Assembly (NCBI RefSeq): GCF_013141695.1
Contig: NZ_WHNY01000093.1
Location: forward strand, 124,001 to 188,000
Direction of reading: 5' to 3'
Origin: Paenibacillus plantarum
GTDB taxonomy: Bacteria > Bacillota > Bacilli > Paenibacillales > NBRC-103111
DNA length: 64,000 nt
The position numbers were made by a program, and so were the translations under genes. The notes below the pieces were generated by a model. The model ran no database searches, was not told the DNA's origin, and saw nothing but the letters and a program-made list of their open reading frames with translations. This document shows positions 24,947 through 33,066 of this stretch, in pieces (the stretch's first letter is position 1; every line of letters begins with the position of its first letter).

Positions 24947-24967
24947 ATGATAACGATAATCATTCTT
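24947..24967 (+). promoter_or_regulatory. Fur box
   Basis: The sequence TGATAACGATAATCATTCT closely matches the GATAATGATAATCATTATC consensus (two interlocked 7-1-7 motifs). It lies just after the predicted start site, so iron-bound Fur should block transcription. Confidence 0.75.
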
Positions 24968-24987
24968 ATACTTGGAGTGTGCTGACG

Positions 24988-25806
24988 ATGCCCATCGAAA
25001 CAAACGTCGATTTTTCGCTAGTCGAGATGTACTTTCATATTTCACCAAAAGGAATGGAAGAACCCCTCCTGCACATTCCTGCGCGGCAGCTCCTAGATGG
25101 ACCCGTGATGCTGGACGTCCTTCAGCAAGGGCAAGCGTTGCTCCGCGGCAAAGGATTGGACATTTCTGCTTCGTATTTGGGACTCACGCTTTTCAATCTG
25201 GTGGCTACGATCCACCTGTTTCTCGCTCAGTACAATCAATGGTTGGATTTGGAGTTAGATCATCTCGCACTTGAAGTCGAGAATCATGCCGACCATGCAC
25301 ATGTCGGATATAAGCTAGTAAACGTACAATGGAAGGAAGTTCCGACAGAAGATCGTGACCTGTTCATTGAGTTAGAGATGCGCAAGCTGTTCGCAACCCT
25401 CATCACGCCAATGATTACGGTCATCGCAGAGCAAGCGAAAGTGAATCAAGCTATGATCTGGAATCAATTCGCTGCGCGCATGACATTCGTACGTGACTAT
25501 GTGTTGGAAAATGACCCACGTCCCCACGTCCGCGAACAGTTCTCTGCCGATTATGAGGTGTTGACGAAACAGTTGACGGCCGATGTTTTTGGTCGCAAGC
25601 TCAATCCGTTCGTCCATGAGCCAAAGTACATAGATAGCCCCTATCAAGAAGGCAAAAAAATTCTGATGCGCTCCTCCTGTTGCATGTACTACCGCCGCGA
25701 AGAAGGAACAAAGTGCTTCAGTTGCCCGATCCTCAAGGAATCGCAGCGCGAGGAAATGTTCATTGAGATCAAAAGCAAACAGGCGAACGCGGCTACAGCT
25801 GGATAA
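24988..25806 (+). CDS. FhuF-like ferric siderophore reductase
   Basis: This 272-residue protein carries the FhuF C-terminal [2Fe-2S] motif C-C-x10-C-x2-C at Cys231, Cys232, Cys243 and Cys246 (SSCCMYYRREE...CFSCP). FhuF-type proteins are cytoplasmic, membrane-associated reductases that release iron from imported hydroxamate siderophores. The N-terminal 200 residues are helical, as in the IucA/IucC C-terminal/FhuF fold. The ATG at 24988 follows TTGGAGTG; the longer in-frame start at 24889 would run through the promoter and Fur box and is rejected. It is single-gene, Fur-controlled and terminated by a strong hairpin. The FecCD permeases at the right edge may serve the same iron source. Confidence 0.85.
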   Translation: MPIETNVDFSLVEMYFHISPKGMEEPLLHIPARQLLDGPVMLDVLQQGQALLRGKGLDISASYLGLTLFNLVATIHLFLAQYNQWLDLELDHLALEVENHADHAHVGYKLVNVQWKEVPTEDRDLFIELEMRKLFATLITPMITVIAEQAKVNQAMIWNQFAARMTFVRDYVLENDPRPHVREQFSADYEVLTKQLTADVFGRKLNPFVHEPKYIDSPYQEGKKILMRSSCCMYYRREEGTKCFSCPILKESQREEMFIEIKSKQANAATAG

Positions 25807-25822
25807 GAGGACTTGAATAATT

Positions 25823-25860
25823 CAAAGCCCCTGAGGAATTTTCCTCGGGGGCTTTGGTCT
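25823..25860 (+). terminator. terminator of the FhuF-like gene
   Basis: The stem CAAAGCCCCTGAGGAA / CCTCGGGGGCTTTG has a TTTT-containing loop and weak downstream T residues. Confidence 0.85.
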
Positions 25861-25883
25861 GTTTAGCTAGTTGGAAGGGCATT

Positions 25884-25925
25884 GGGTTGGGGTTGGGGTT
25901 GGGGCTGGGGTTGGGGCTGGGGTTG
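25884..25925 (+). repeat. G-rich telomere-like tandem repeat, G-quadruplex candidate
   Basis: Seven consecutive runs of three or four G are separated by TT or CT, i.e. a (GGGGYT)n tract. Degenerate GTT/GGG-rich sequence continues to about 25990. It lies in a 610-nt gap with no supported gene. Confidence 0.8.
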
Positions 25926-26079
25926 ACGTTAGCGTTGGGCTTAGCATTGGTGTTCGCGTTAGTTGGGTCGGGTGCGAATGCGGGTTCTGTGCTGGTAGGA
26001 CTGGCGCGGGGAGAGTAATCAAATTGGATGTCGTCCCTGAAATACGTACAAGTTTCTTAAACACAAGCTGTTATTCCCA

Positions 26080-26266
26080 CGTAACGGAACGTAGATCCCC
26101 TATTTGGGCGAAAACAACGAATCTCGCCTCGAAACGGAACGTCAGTACCTTATTTGTTCAAAAAGCGGCGCTAAACCCACCAAAAGTGGAAAATAGCGGA
26201 TCTATGTTCCCTTAACCCCGGAAAAGGCCATTTCTTCAACAAATAGCGCACTGACGTTCCGTAACT
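26080..26266. repeat. family B dispersed repeats
   Basis: Copies at 26082-26105 (GTAACGGAACGTAGATCCC), 26127-26153 (AAACGGAACGTCAGTACC), 26188-26213 (AATAGCGGATCTATGTTCC, inverted) and 26237-26266 (AATAGCGCACTGACGTTCCG, inverted). They are related to the cluster at 1128-1311, with ACGGAAC in place of ACGGACA. Confidence 0.65.
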
Positions 26267-26413
26267 GGCGAGGATTCTTACTGGCCGGGGGAGCAACTTC
26301 CACGAAATGGCGAGTGTAGAATCCTGTTGGCTGCGCTTATCCTTAAAAGCATGCTCACTTAGAAGTACGCCCCAGCACACCCGCAGCACAACTGCCGCAC
26401 ATCCCCCAAATAG

Positions 26414-26442
26414 AAAAAGCAGCGGGATTCCCGCTGCTTTTT
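26414..26442 (-). terminator. terminator of the HtrA-like gene
   Basis: The stem AAAAAGCAGCGGGA / TCCCGCTGCTTTTT has almost no loop and works in both directions. It lies 32 nt past the stop. Confidence 0.9.
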
Positions 26443-26473
26443 CCCTCCTCCACTCGCTCGAGCGAGGCCCTAC

Positions 26474-28996
26474 CTACTTCCCACCCGTACCGTTCACCAA
26501 GGTGAACGAAGCGAACGCCTTGTTCAGCCGCGCCACATTCGCATCCGTGCTCACTGCAGCATCCATACGAAGCGTCACCGTATACGTGACTTGCTTGCGA
26601 TTAAACACATAGACCGTCTCGGCGTACGGAATGTGCGCTTTTGAATAGCTCACCGTATACTTCTTCGCCTTCACATCACCGAATAGCGTAACATCCTCTG
26701 ACGAGTATGTGTAATCACTATCATTGGTGTGACTGACCTTGTGCTCCTCTTCGGCATCCTTCAAAACTTCGGCGTAAGCCTTCTTGCTGTCTGCCTCTAC
26801 ACGTAAGTAACCACCTGTGAAGGTAAAGGACTTCGTCGCCTGATCGATACCATCGTAAGAGCGGTTCGTTGTCCAATTTTCAGGAATACGCACGGTATAG
26901 TTGAACTTCTCGTTCTTGTACAGCGTTGTACGATCCGGATCGGAAAGCTCATCTAAATCCTGAATAAAGCCAAGCTCCCCATCCATCGTTTCTTTATCCA
27001 CCGAGATTGACGCCACCACGTTATCCCAGATCTTCTTCAGCTCATCACCTTGATCATCTTGCGGATAGGTCATTTGCACTTCATATTTGTACTTGTCTTT
27101 GATGAAAAAGAGCGAACTTCCCGCATCCCACTCGTCCCCCAAGGAACTCGCAAAATCTACTTTCCACGCTGGCACACCGTCTACTGTTACCTCTACTGGC
27201 TTGTCTACACGGCGATAATCCGCCTTGTATTGAGCTTCAAACTCCTTAATCTCTCGGCCAACCCAGTCCGACAGGGTATCACCTGAAGACGCTGAGGTAA
27301 CATACACATGGATCGTTTGCGAATAATCCTCATTGTAAAAGGAGTTGCTTCCACGATGATCCTGTTCCCAATCCGCAGGCAAATCGATCGATAACCCATA
27401 CTCACTCGTATAGGTCACATCATCAGAATTAAAGACAGAAATGTCCTTAAGAGAGTTATCTGCCGTATTAAAAGCAAGCTTAAAGCTATCTAACAAATCA
27501 TTAAAGCTGTTTTGCTTGGAACGATTCGTGTATTGTTCTTTGGTCACGAAAAGCTTTACCGTATACAAACGACCACCATGCAGGTAGCCTCGCGTCTGAA
27601 TATAGCCATCTTCGCCGGATCGGCTCACGATTTTGGCATAAGGACTTTCCGCCCGCTTCACATATTGACGTTCCAGAATCGTCGCGCTATCCCCATAACC
27701 CGAATATTCACTGCTATCATCACCTGCGAGTTTGTTCAAAAGAGCCGCTGCCGACAGCTCATCACTTTGGTCGCTGTCCACGTGAATGGAAAGCGCGAAT
27801 TCGCCCTTCGCGTCAACGAAGCTTACGGTATCACCGTCGTCGGATTGTTGTCTTTTGACAAGACCCGCTGGGTACTTCATGGACCAACCGAAGTGGCTGT
27901 CGCCAATCTTCGTTTTGCCGCTGTCCGCGTCCAAGGAACTCCCTTCGGCATCTTCTGTTAACGTCGCTTCTGCGCTATGCAATTCACCGAGCTTCACCGT
28001 TTTGGTCAGCGTCGCGCTTCCCGATTGAAGCTTAATATCCACCGATTGGCCTGGCAAATACTTTTTAATCGCCTCGTTGTAATCGACGAGTGTTTTGACC
28101 GAGTTAGGGCCAACAGAAACTAAAGTTTCATCTTGTTCAATTCCCGCTTCTGCCGCCGGTGAATCTGCGTCCACGTAGGTTACTCGGAGCCCCGTCGAAC
28201 TCGGCAAGCCAACAACGGCTTCCCAGCTCTCTTCTAATTCCAGCCCTGTATAAGCGCGCTTCACTTTGCCATACAGTTCAAAATGTTTCAAAACATATTT
28301 CACCGTATCTACAGGTATAGCGAATCCTAGATTTTCTACACCAATATCGGCGTATTTCATCGTATTAATCCCAATGACTTCGCCCTTCATATTGATCAAA
28401 GCGCCCCCGCTGTTGCCTGGGTTAATGGCTGCGTCTGTTTGAATCAGCTGATACTGCGAGCTCACCGAGCGATCTAGACCGCTGACAATGCCCACAGTTA
28501 CAGAGTTACGTAAAGCGAACGAAATCGGGGTACCAATCGCAGCGACCGTTTCACCAACTTTGATGTCCGAGGAGGAGGCAAAGGTGGCCGGTTGGAGGCC
28601 AGAGGCGTCGATTTTGACAAGCGCCAGATCGCTCTCCTCATCAATATTCGAGGCATGCCCGCGATAGGTTGTCCCTTCGGAGGTCACGACGACGATATTT
28701 TTCATATTTTTCACCACATGAGCATTCGTAACAATCACACCGTTGGAGGCCACAATGACACCCGTCCCGTGTGCAAGGTTAAAGCGATTCTTCTCTAATG
28801 ACTTATCCATCTCCGAGGATGGTTTTCCTATAATGGCGACCACGGAAGGTGAGGCTTTCTCGATAACCTGCGGAATCTCTGCGTTAATTTCAGCAGCGTA
28901 AACATGCGAAGACATCGGCTGTGCATACGTCACAAGTACGAAAGCTGCGACCAGCGAAATGCTCCCTTTTTTCATCCAAACTTTCCAATTCCCCAT
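26474..28996 (-). CDS. secreted HtrA/DegP-type serine protease with PDZ and three repeated C-terminal domains
   Basis: This protein has 840 residues. A signal peptide (about 1-35, ending near VYAAE) leads to a trypsin-like domain with catalytic His93 (TNAHVV), Asp123 (EESDLALVKI) and Ser196 (NPGNSGGAL). A PDZ domain follows (about 245-340). Usual HtrA proteins end here. This one adds about 475 residues made of three similar alpha/beta modules: about 366-510, 529-668 and 695-835. Each opens with a strand-rich (F/Y)xxxxxxPAxW-like motif (WSMKYPAGL, LSIDLPADW, YTVRIPENW) and closes with a helix before a final strand (LLDSFKLAF, IWDNVVASISV, LNKAFASFTLV). These look like PsbP/DUF1795-type domains. 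The SD is GAGAGGAAC. The likely role is envelope quality control or processing; the modules may bind substrate or cell wall. Confidence 0.85.
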   Translation of the reverse strand: MGNWKVWMKKGSISLVAAFVLVTYAQPMSSHVYAAEINAEIPQVIEKASPSVVAIIGKPSSEMDKSLEKNRFNLAHGTGVIVASNGVIVTNAHVVKNMKNIVVVTSEGTTYRGHASNIDEESDLALVKIDASGLQPATFASSSDIKVGETVAAIGTPISFALRNSVTVGIVSGLDRSVSSQYQLIQTDAAINPGNSGGALINMKGEVIGINTMKYADIGVENLGFAIPVDTVKYVLKHFELYGKVKRAYTGLELEESWEAVVGLPSSTGLRVTYVDADSPAAEAGIEQDETLVSVGPNSVKTLVDYNEAIKKYLPGQSVDIKLQSGSATLTKTVKLGELHSAEATLTEDAEGSSLDADSGKTKIGDSHFGWSMKYPAGLVKRQQSDDGDTVSFVDAKGEFALSIHVDSDQSDELSAAALLNKLAGDDSSEYSGYGDSATILERQYVKRAESPYAKIVSRSGEDGYIQTRGYLHGGRLYTVKLFVTKEQYTNRSKQNSFNDLLDSFKLAFNTADNSLKDISVFNSDDVTYTSEYGLSIDLPADWEQDHRGSNSFYNEDYSQTIHVYVTSASSGDTLSDWVGREIKEFEAQYKADYRRVDKPVEVTVDGVPAWKVDFASSLGDEWDAGSSLFFIKDKYKYEVQMTYPQDDQGDELKKIWDNVVASISVDKETMDGELGFIQDLDELSDPDRTTLYKNEKFNYTVRIPENWTTNRSYDGIDQATKSFTFTGGYLRVEADSKKAYAEVLKDAEEEHKVSHTNDSDYTYSSEDVTLFGDVKAKKYTVSYSKAHIPYAETVYVFNRKQVTYTVTLRMDAAVSTDANVARLNKAFASFTLVNGTGGK

Positions 28997-29091
28997 TATG
29001 TCGTTCCTCTCTTAACAAAAGTTGGCAATAGCTAGAATCTAGCACAATTCTGGTAGAGAGACAATATAAATATTTCCACAAAAAGGTAACT

Positions 29092-29907
29092 TTATCGACA
29101 TTCTGCAATGCGCTCGGGATGCGTGTACACAGTTAAATGGTCCTTCCGAATGAAGCCAACCACCGTAATGCCAAGATCGTGAGCAAGACGGAGTGCTAGA
29201 TCGGTTGGTGCTGATTTGGACAAAAGAAAGCCGACGCCGATTTTCGACGTCTTTAACACAACCTCGGAAGAGACTCTTCCGCTGAAAGCGAGAACCTTAT
29301 CCCGAACCGGAATCCGGTCCCGAAGGATATGTCCGTATATTTTATCAAGCGCGTTATGCCTGCCGATATCAGCTCGGGTAACTCGAAGCTCACTGACCGT
29401 GCACAGCGCTGCGTTATGCAACCCGCCTGTCGCCCGAAATTCCGCCGATTGCTCCTGAAGTTCGCTCATTAGATGAAAGCATTGGGGAATCGTCAGACTG
29501 AGCTTCGTTGTCACCGTTTTGGCCGTGCGCATATCATTGTGAAAATAAAACTGGCGGCTTTTTCCGCAACAAGATCCTATGAATCGCTTGGACACCATCT
29601 GACGGCTCAGTTGATGAAGATGTCGCAGCTTCACATGCGCGAAGCCGCGATCCTCCTCGAGGGATAGGGATTCGATCTGATCGACGAAACGGATCATCCC
29701 TTCGGAAGCAAGAAAGCCCGTAACCAAATCGATCGTGTCGCTTGGTGTGTAGACGAGTGTAGCAAACTCTTCACCATCGAGCAGAATCGTCAGCGGCGCT
29801 TCGACAGCAATCGTATCCTCCGCAGGAAGCACCTCCGAACCGTTATAACGGTGAATCGACCATGTTGTAGTCGCAGGCGATGGAAGCTCTACATCATCCA
29901 CGCTCAT
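29092..29907 (-). CDS. fdhD: FdhD, sulfur carrier for formate dehydrogenase activation
   Basis: This 271-residue protein has FdhD family features: the N-terminal EAPLTILLDGEE, DLVTGFLASEGM (about 60-71), the central FIGSCCGKSRQ loop (Cys113 and Cys114), and GRHNALDKIYGHILRD with FSGRVSSEVVLKTSKIG in the second half. FdhD transfers sulfur from the IscS desulfurase to the molybdenum cofactor of formate dehydrogenases. Many family members have a CxxC pair in the loop; here the two cysteines are adjacent. The ATG overlaps the stop of the upstream molybdenum enzyme gene (ATGA), so the two are translationally coupled. Confidence 0.92.
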   Translation of the reverse strand: MSVDDVELPSPATTTWSIHRYNGSEVLPAEDTIAVEAPLTILLDGEEFATLVYTPSDTIDLVTGFLASEGMIRFVDQIESLSLEEDRGFAHVKLRHLHQLSRQMVSKRFIGSCCGKSRQFYFHNDMRTAKTVTTKLSLTIPQCFHLMSELQEQSAEFRATGGLHNAALCTVSELRVTRADIGRHNALDKIYGHILRDRIPVRDKVLAFSGRVSSEVVLKTSKIGVGFLLSKSAPTDLALRLAHDLGITVVGFIRKDHLTVYTHPERIAECR

Positions 29908-32261
29908 CCCTCCATCTCCGTTTCCAGCTCTAAAATGCGTTTCTCTACATAACGAGTGTCTTTGTGTGCGTGATACGTTTCTGCCTTTTCAACAATGACG
30001 GCCGTGTTATACTCCGGAATGCCTGCAAAAGGCTCATATACCCCCTTGGGTATCAGGCTGTTACCCTCAGGCCAATGCACCTCGATGTTACCCTGCTTGA
30101 CATCCGCTTGCTTCACTCTGCCGTGCATGCTGCCAAAACCATTGTAGACCACGATCGCTTCCCCTTCTTTTAAGGCAAGTCCCTTCGCGTCTTCTTTATG
30201 AATGAGCACATCGTAGCGCTCCGCTTCATTGAACGGATCAACGTCGCTGTAGATCATCGAATTGAACTGTTTGCCGCGGCGCGTCGTCACCGCGAAATGC
30301 CCCTCCGGCTTCCGCAACTCCGGAAGCTCGATCGGCAGCAGTCGGCCGCGGCCATCCGGCGTCGGACAGACGCCGTCTTCGCACAGCCACGCGCCGCCGG
30401 ACTGAAACACATCCCCGCGCTCCCGCAGGTGCTGGATGCCGTCATAGCTCGGCGCGGCCTGCGCGATCTCCGCGCGGATCGCTTCCGCGGAGCCGCAGCC
30501 TAGCAGCGCTGCGGCCTCGGGCTTCACCCGGCGGGCGAGATCGACGTAGATGTCCCACTCCGCACGGGCTTCACCGATGCGGGGACCGGCGATCTCGGGC
30601 GAGAAGTACACCATCCGCTCCGTGGAGGTGGATGTGCCTCCCCCAGGCTGCTCGTAGCGCGTCATCGCGGGCAGCACTACTACAGCCTCCCGCGCGTCGA
30701 GCAGCGTGGAGGTGTTGAGAATGATGTCCTGGTGGACACGGATGTCCATATTCGTAAGGGCTTGTCGGACGAACACTGGGTCCGGCATCGTCTCGAGGAA
30801 GTTGCCTCCGGATGTGTAAAACAACCGGAGCTTCCGCTCCTGCTCCTCCGGCAGGAGCGCGTTCTCGAGGGTGACGCCGACGATGTCGCCCTGCCAGCTC
30901 GGCAGCTCGAAGCCCCAGAGCTGCTCGATGCGCTCGCGGTCGGCGGCGCTGCTGATCTCGCCGCCCGGCAAGGAGAAGGGATCGGCGCCCATCTCGCCGG
31001 ACCCCTGCACGCCGCTGTGGCCGCGGATGGGCATCAGCCCGCAGTGCTCGCGGCCGAGAAAGCCACGCAGGAGGGCGAGATTCGCCACCTGCGAGATGTT
31101 GTCCGTGCCGAAGCGGTGCTGTGTGAGCCCCATGCTCCACACGAAAACCGCGCTAGCGGCACGCGCCAGAATGGCCGCGAGCTCGCTAATGCGCTCGCGG
31201 GTGAGCCCGGACGACTGCGTGAGCGTCGTCCAATCCTGCTGCGCCACGTGGGCGCGCAGCTCTTCAATGCCGCTCGTGTGCGCAGCCACGAACGCATGGT
31301 CAATCGCGGAGCCGGGCTCGCGCGCCTCCATCTCGAACCACACCTTCATGATGCCGTTCATGAAAGCAATATCTCCCCCGATGTTGACTTGGTACACATC
31401 GTCAGCCAGCTTGGTGCCGAATAACGCTGATTCGGCAATCGAAGGGATCCAGTACTGCTCCATCGACGGCTCGTAGTACGGGTTAATGACAATGATCTTC
31501 GTCCCTTTGCGTTTGGCCGCATACATATACTTCGTCGAGACCGGCTGATTGTTCGCGGCCACGCTGCCCCAGAACACAAGGACGTCCGTGCCGATCCAGT
31601 CCTTGTAATTGCAAGTCGATGCGCCCACGCCTACGGAGCGCTTGAGTGCCGTCTTCGACGGCGAGTGGCAGATGCGCGAGGCATTGTCGATATTGTTCGT
31701 GCCGAGCAATCTCGCTACCTTCGCTGCCACATAGTACGACTCGTTCGTAATCCCTCTCGCCGTTAAGTAGAACGCCATCTGCTTCGGGTTCAACCCGCGC
31801 ATCTTCGCCGCAATCGTATCCAGCGCTTCGTCCCATGTCGCGCGGCGGAAACGTCGCTCACCTTTCTTCCGAATGAGCGGATACGGAATACGTCCGAGCT
31901 GGCGAAGCTCGGTGGAGCTCATGCGGCTGAGCTCGTCGATGTCCGCATGGAGCAGCTCCTCGCGAATGGCTGGCATCGTATTAAGCCTCAGGACGTTCAG
32001 CCGTGTCGTGCAGATATGCGGCCCCGCCAGCGTCTGATCGTAAAGCCCCGACACGCCCAGCGCGCAGCCATCGCACACCCCTTGTGTCAAAATCCTCACC
32101 GCATAGGGCAGATTATCCCGATTTTGCCATGCGATTTTGGCTGTTTCTCGAATATGTTTCGGCTTCACTTTACCAAGACCGAACGGTATCTTACTGACCC
32201 AAAGCTTCGGGTCTGGTTTCGCGGGCAACTTGATCGGCCCTGTGTGCTTCGTTTTCCCCAA
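29904..32261 (-). CDS. molybdopterin oxidoreductase, FdhF/YdeP-type formate dehydrogenase-like alpha subunit
   Basis: This 785-residue Mo-bis-MGD oxidoreductase has an N-terminal cysteine set (Cys63, Cys66, Cys84; GVCDGCALG...HICTTR) that probably binds an Fe-S cluster. The Moco domain has RICHSPSKTAL, with Cys198 at the position of the Mo-coordinating Cys/Sec of FdhF. A C-terminal MGD-binding domain follows (about 665-780, FNSMIYSDVDPF onwards). The length and N-terminus fit the YdeP/Fdhalpha-like group. Coupling to fdhD supports a formate dehydrogenase-like activity, but the electron acceptor is unknown. It starts with TTG behind GGGAGG. The middle of the gene (about 30290-31340) is far more GC-rich than its ends. 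Confidence 0.88.
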   Translation of the reverse strand: MGKTKHTGPIKLPAKPDPKLWVSKIPFGLGKVKPKHIRETAKIAWQNRDNLPYAVRILTQGVCDGCALGVSGLYDQTLAGPHICTTRLNVLRLNTMPAIREELLHADIDELSRMSSTELRQLGRIPYPLIRKKGERRFRRATWDEALDTIAAKMRGLNPKQMAFYLTARGITNESYYVAAKVARLLGTNNIDNASRICHSPSKTALKRSVGVGASTCNYKDWIGTDVLVFWGSVAANNQPVSTKYMYAAKRKGTKIIVINPYYEPSMEQYWIPSIAESALFGTKLADDVYQVNIGGDIAFMNGIMKVWFEMEAREPGSAIDHAFVAAHTSGIEELRAHVAQQDWTTLTQSSGLTRERISELAAILARAASAVFVWSMGLTQHRFGTDNISQVANLALLRGFLGREHCGLMPIRGHSGVQGSGEMGADPFSLPGGEISSAADRERIEQLWGFELPSWQGDIVGVTLENALLPEEQERKLRLFYTSGGNFLETMPDPVFVRQALTNMDIRVHQDIILNTSTLLDAREAVVVLPAMTRYEQPGGGTSTSTERMVYFSPEIAGPRIGEARAEWDIYVDLARRVKPEAAALLGCGSAEAIRAEIAQAAPSYDGIQHLRERGDVFQSGGAWLCEDGVCPTPDGRGRLLPIELPELRKPEGHFAVTTRRGKQFNSMIYSDVDPFNEAERYDVLIHKEDAKGLALKEGEAIVVYNGFGSMHGRVKQADVKQGNIEVHWPEGNSLIPKGVYEPFAGIPEYNTAVIVEKAETYHAHKDTRYVEKRILELETEMEG

Positions 32262-32352
32262 TTGAAGCGCCTCCCATTATGTCTATCTATGTTATTTCTT
32301 GTCCTGCCCACCTTGAATTCTCTCCTCTTGTGCACCCATATCTCCCTTAGAA

Positions 32353-32423
32353 GCAAAAAACCACCGCAAAACAACCCCAAGCCCCTCTTTACGAGAAGAG
32401 TCTCGGATTGTCTCACAGTGGTT
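32353..32423 (-). terminator. large terminator-like hairpin between the DUF2294 and molybdoenzyme genes
   Basis: On the minus strand, ACCACTGTGAGACAATCC pairs with GGTTGTTTTGCGGTGGT (some mismatches) around an inner CTCTT/AAGAG stem, then TTTTTT. It follows the DUF2294 gene and precedes the molybdoenzyme by 92 nt. It could be a simple terminator or a regulated leader. No known riboswitch consensus was recognised. Confidence 0.7.
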
Positions 32424-32493
32424 AGTCTCCGGCAGGTTCGCTACCAAGTGCCAAGCACCTTACTTATGTATATGTAGATGTACGAGCGGATAG

Positions 32494-32862
32494 TTATCCG
32501 TGTCTGGTACCAAACTTCTGTTCCAAATCCTCATCAAAGACGAATATCGACATCCCTATATCCTGCGCAATATCGATATCAACGAACAGCTGAACGAACT
32601 TCGCGCCAAGCAGCGCTTCCATTTCAACAGGTGGATGATCCTTGTAGATCTCTTTGACCATTTCCGTGCGTGCCGTGCGGAGCATTTGCCTGCCATCGCC
32701 CGTCTTCGCCATAAATTTCTCCACTGGGGAGAGGTTTCCCGCCATTTCGCAGATTGCCCAGCTTTTGCAGAAGGTCGTTGTTACGCGCTCCGGCCCTTTG
32801 CCCATATGCCTCTTGCGATACGCTTTTACCAAGTTACTGAATTCGGCCTCCATGCGATTCAT
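32494..32862 (-). CDS. DUF2294/MpsC-like protein
   Basis: This 122-residue soluble protein matches the DUF2294 (MpsC) pattern: an N-terminal helix with YRKRHMGKGPERV, TTFCKSWAICEMAGNLSPVEKF in the middle, and LLGAKFVQLFVDIDIAQDIGMSIFVFDEDLE at the end. Such proteins are often found beside formate dehydrogenase genes in Bacilli, and one is described as part of a membrane-potential-generating system in staphylococci. AAAGGTGG precedes the ATG. It lies just upstream of the molybdoenzyme and fdhD genes, separated from them by a hairpin. The biochemical role is unknown. Confidence 0.8.
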   Translation of the reverse strand: MNRMEAEFSNLVKAYRKRHMGKGPERVTTTFCKSWAICEMAGNLSPVEKFMAKTGDGRQMLRTARTEMVKEIYKDHPPVEMEALLGAKFVQLFVDIDIAQDIGMSIFVFDEDLEQKFGTRHG

Positions 32863-32987
32863 TGGTCAGCCACCTTTATGTTTACTAGCTTCATCATAGC
32901 AAGAAAGCCCTTACCTGACAACATCATAAAGGCCTATCCGTGTGGCTACCGTTTACCACTCCCCAGGCCATATAATTTCTAGCGTGT

Positions 32988-33022
32988 CAAAAAAGAGCGA
33001 TCAAGACATTCGTCTTGTCGCT
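32988..33022 (-). terminator. terminator of the chemoreceptor gene
   Basis: The minus-strand stem GAGCGACAAGAC / GTCTTGATCGCTC is followed by TTTTTT, 45 nt after the stop. Confidence 0.85.
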
Positions 33023-33066
33023 CCACCGCTCTGTTCGGCCGTTCACCCCCGTGAACCGCTAACATC

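Noticed and set aside
24889-24987. Longer N-terminus for the FhuF-like protein
   Set aside because: It would translate the -35/-10 promoter and Fur box. A proper SD and ATG lie downstream at 24988.
25871-26215. Plus-strand open frame across the G-rich tract
   Set aside because: Low-complexity Val/Gly repeats from the (GGGGTT)n tract, and no ribosome-binding site.
30571-31424. Long open frames on other frames and strands inside the molybdoenzyme gene
   Set aside because: They arise from high GC with few stops. They have no SD and the composition is Arg/Ala-rich shadow sequence.
32262-32493. Molybdenum cofactor or tetrahydrofolate riboswitch upstream of the molybdoenzyme
   Set aside because: The region is structured, but I could not match the conserved core of either class.
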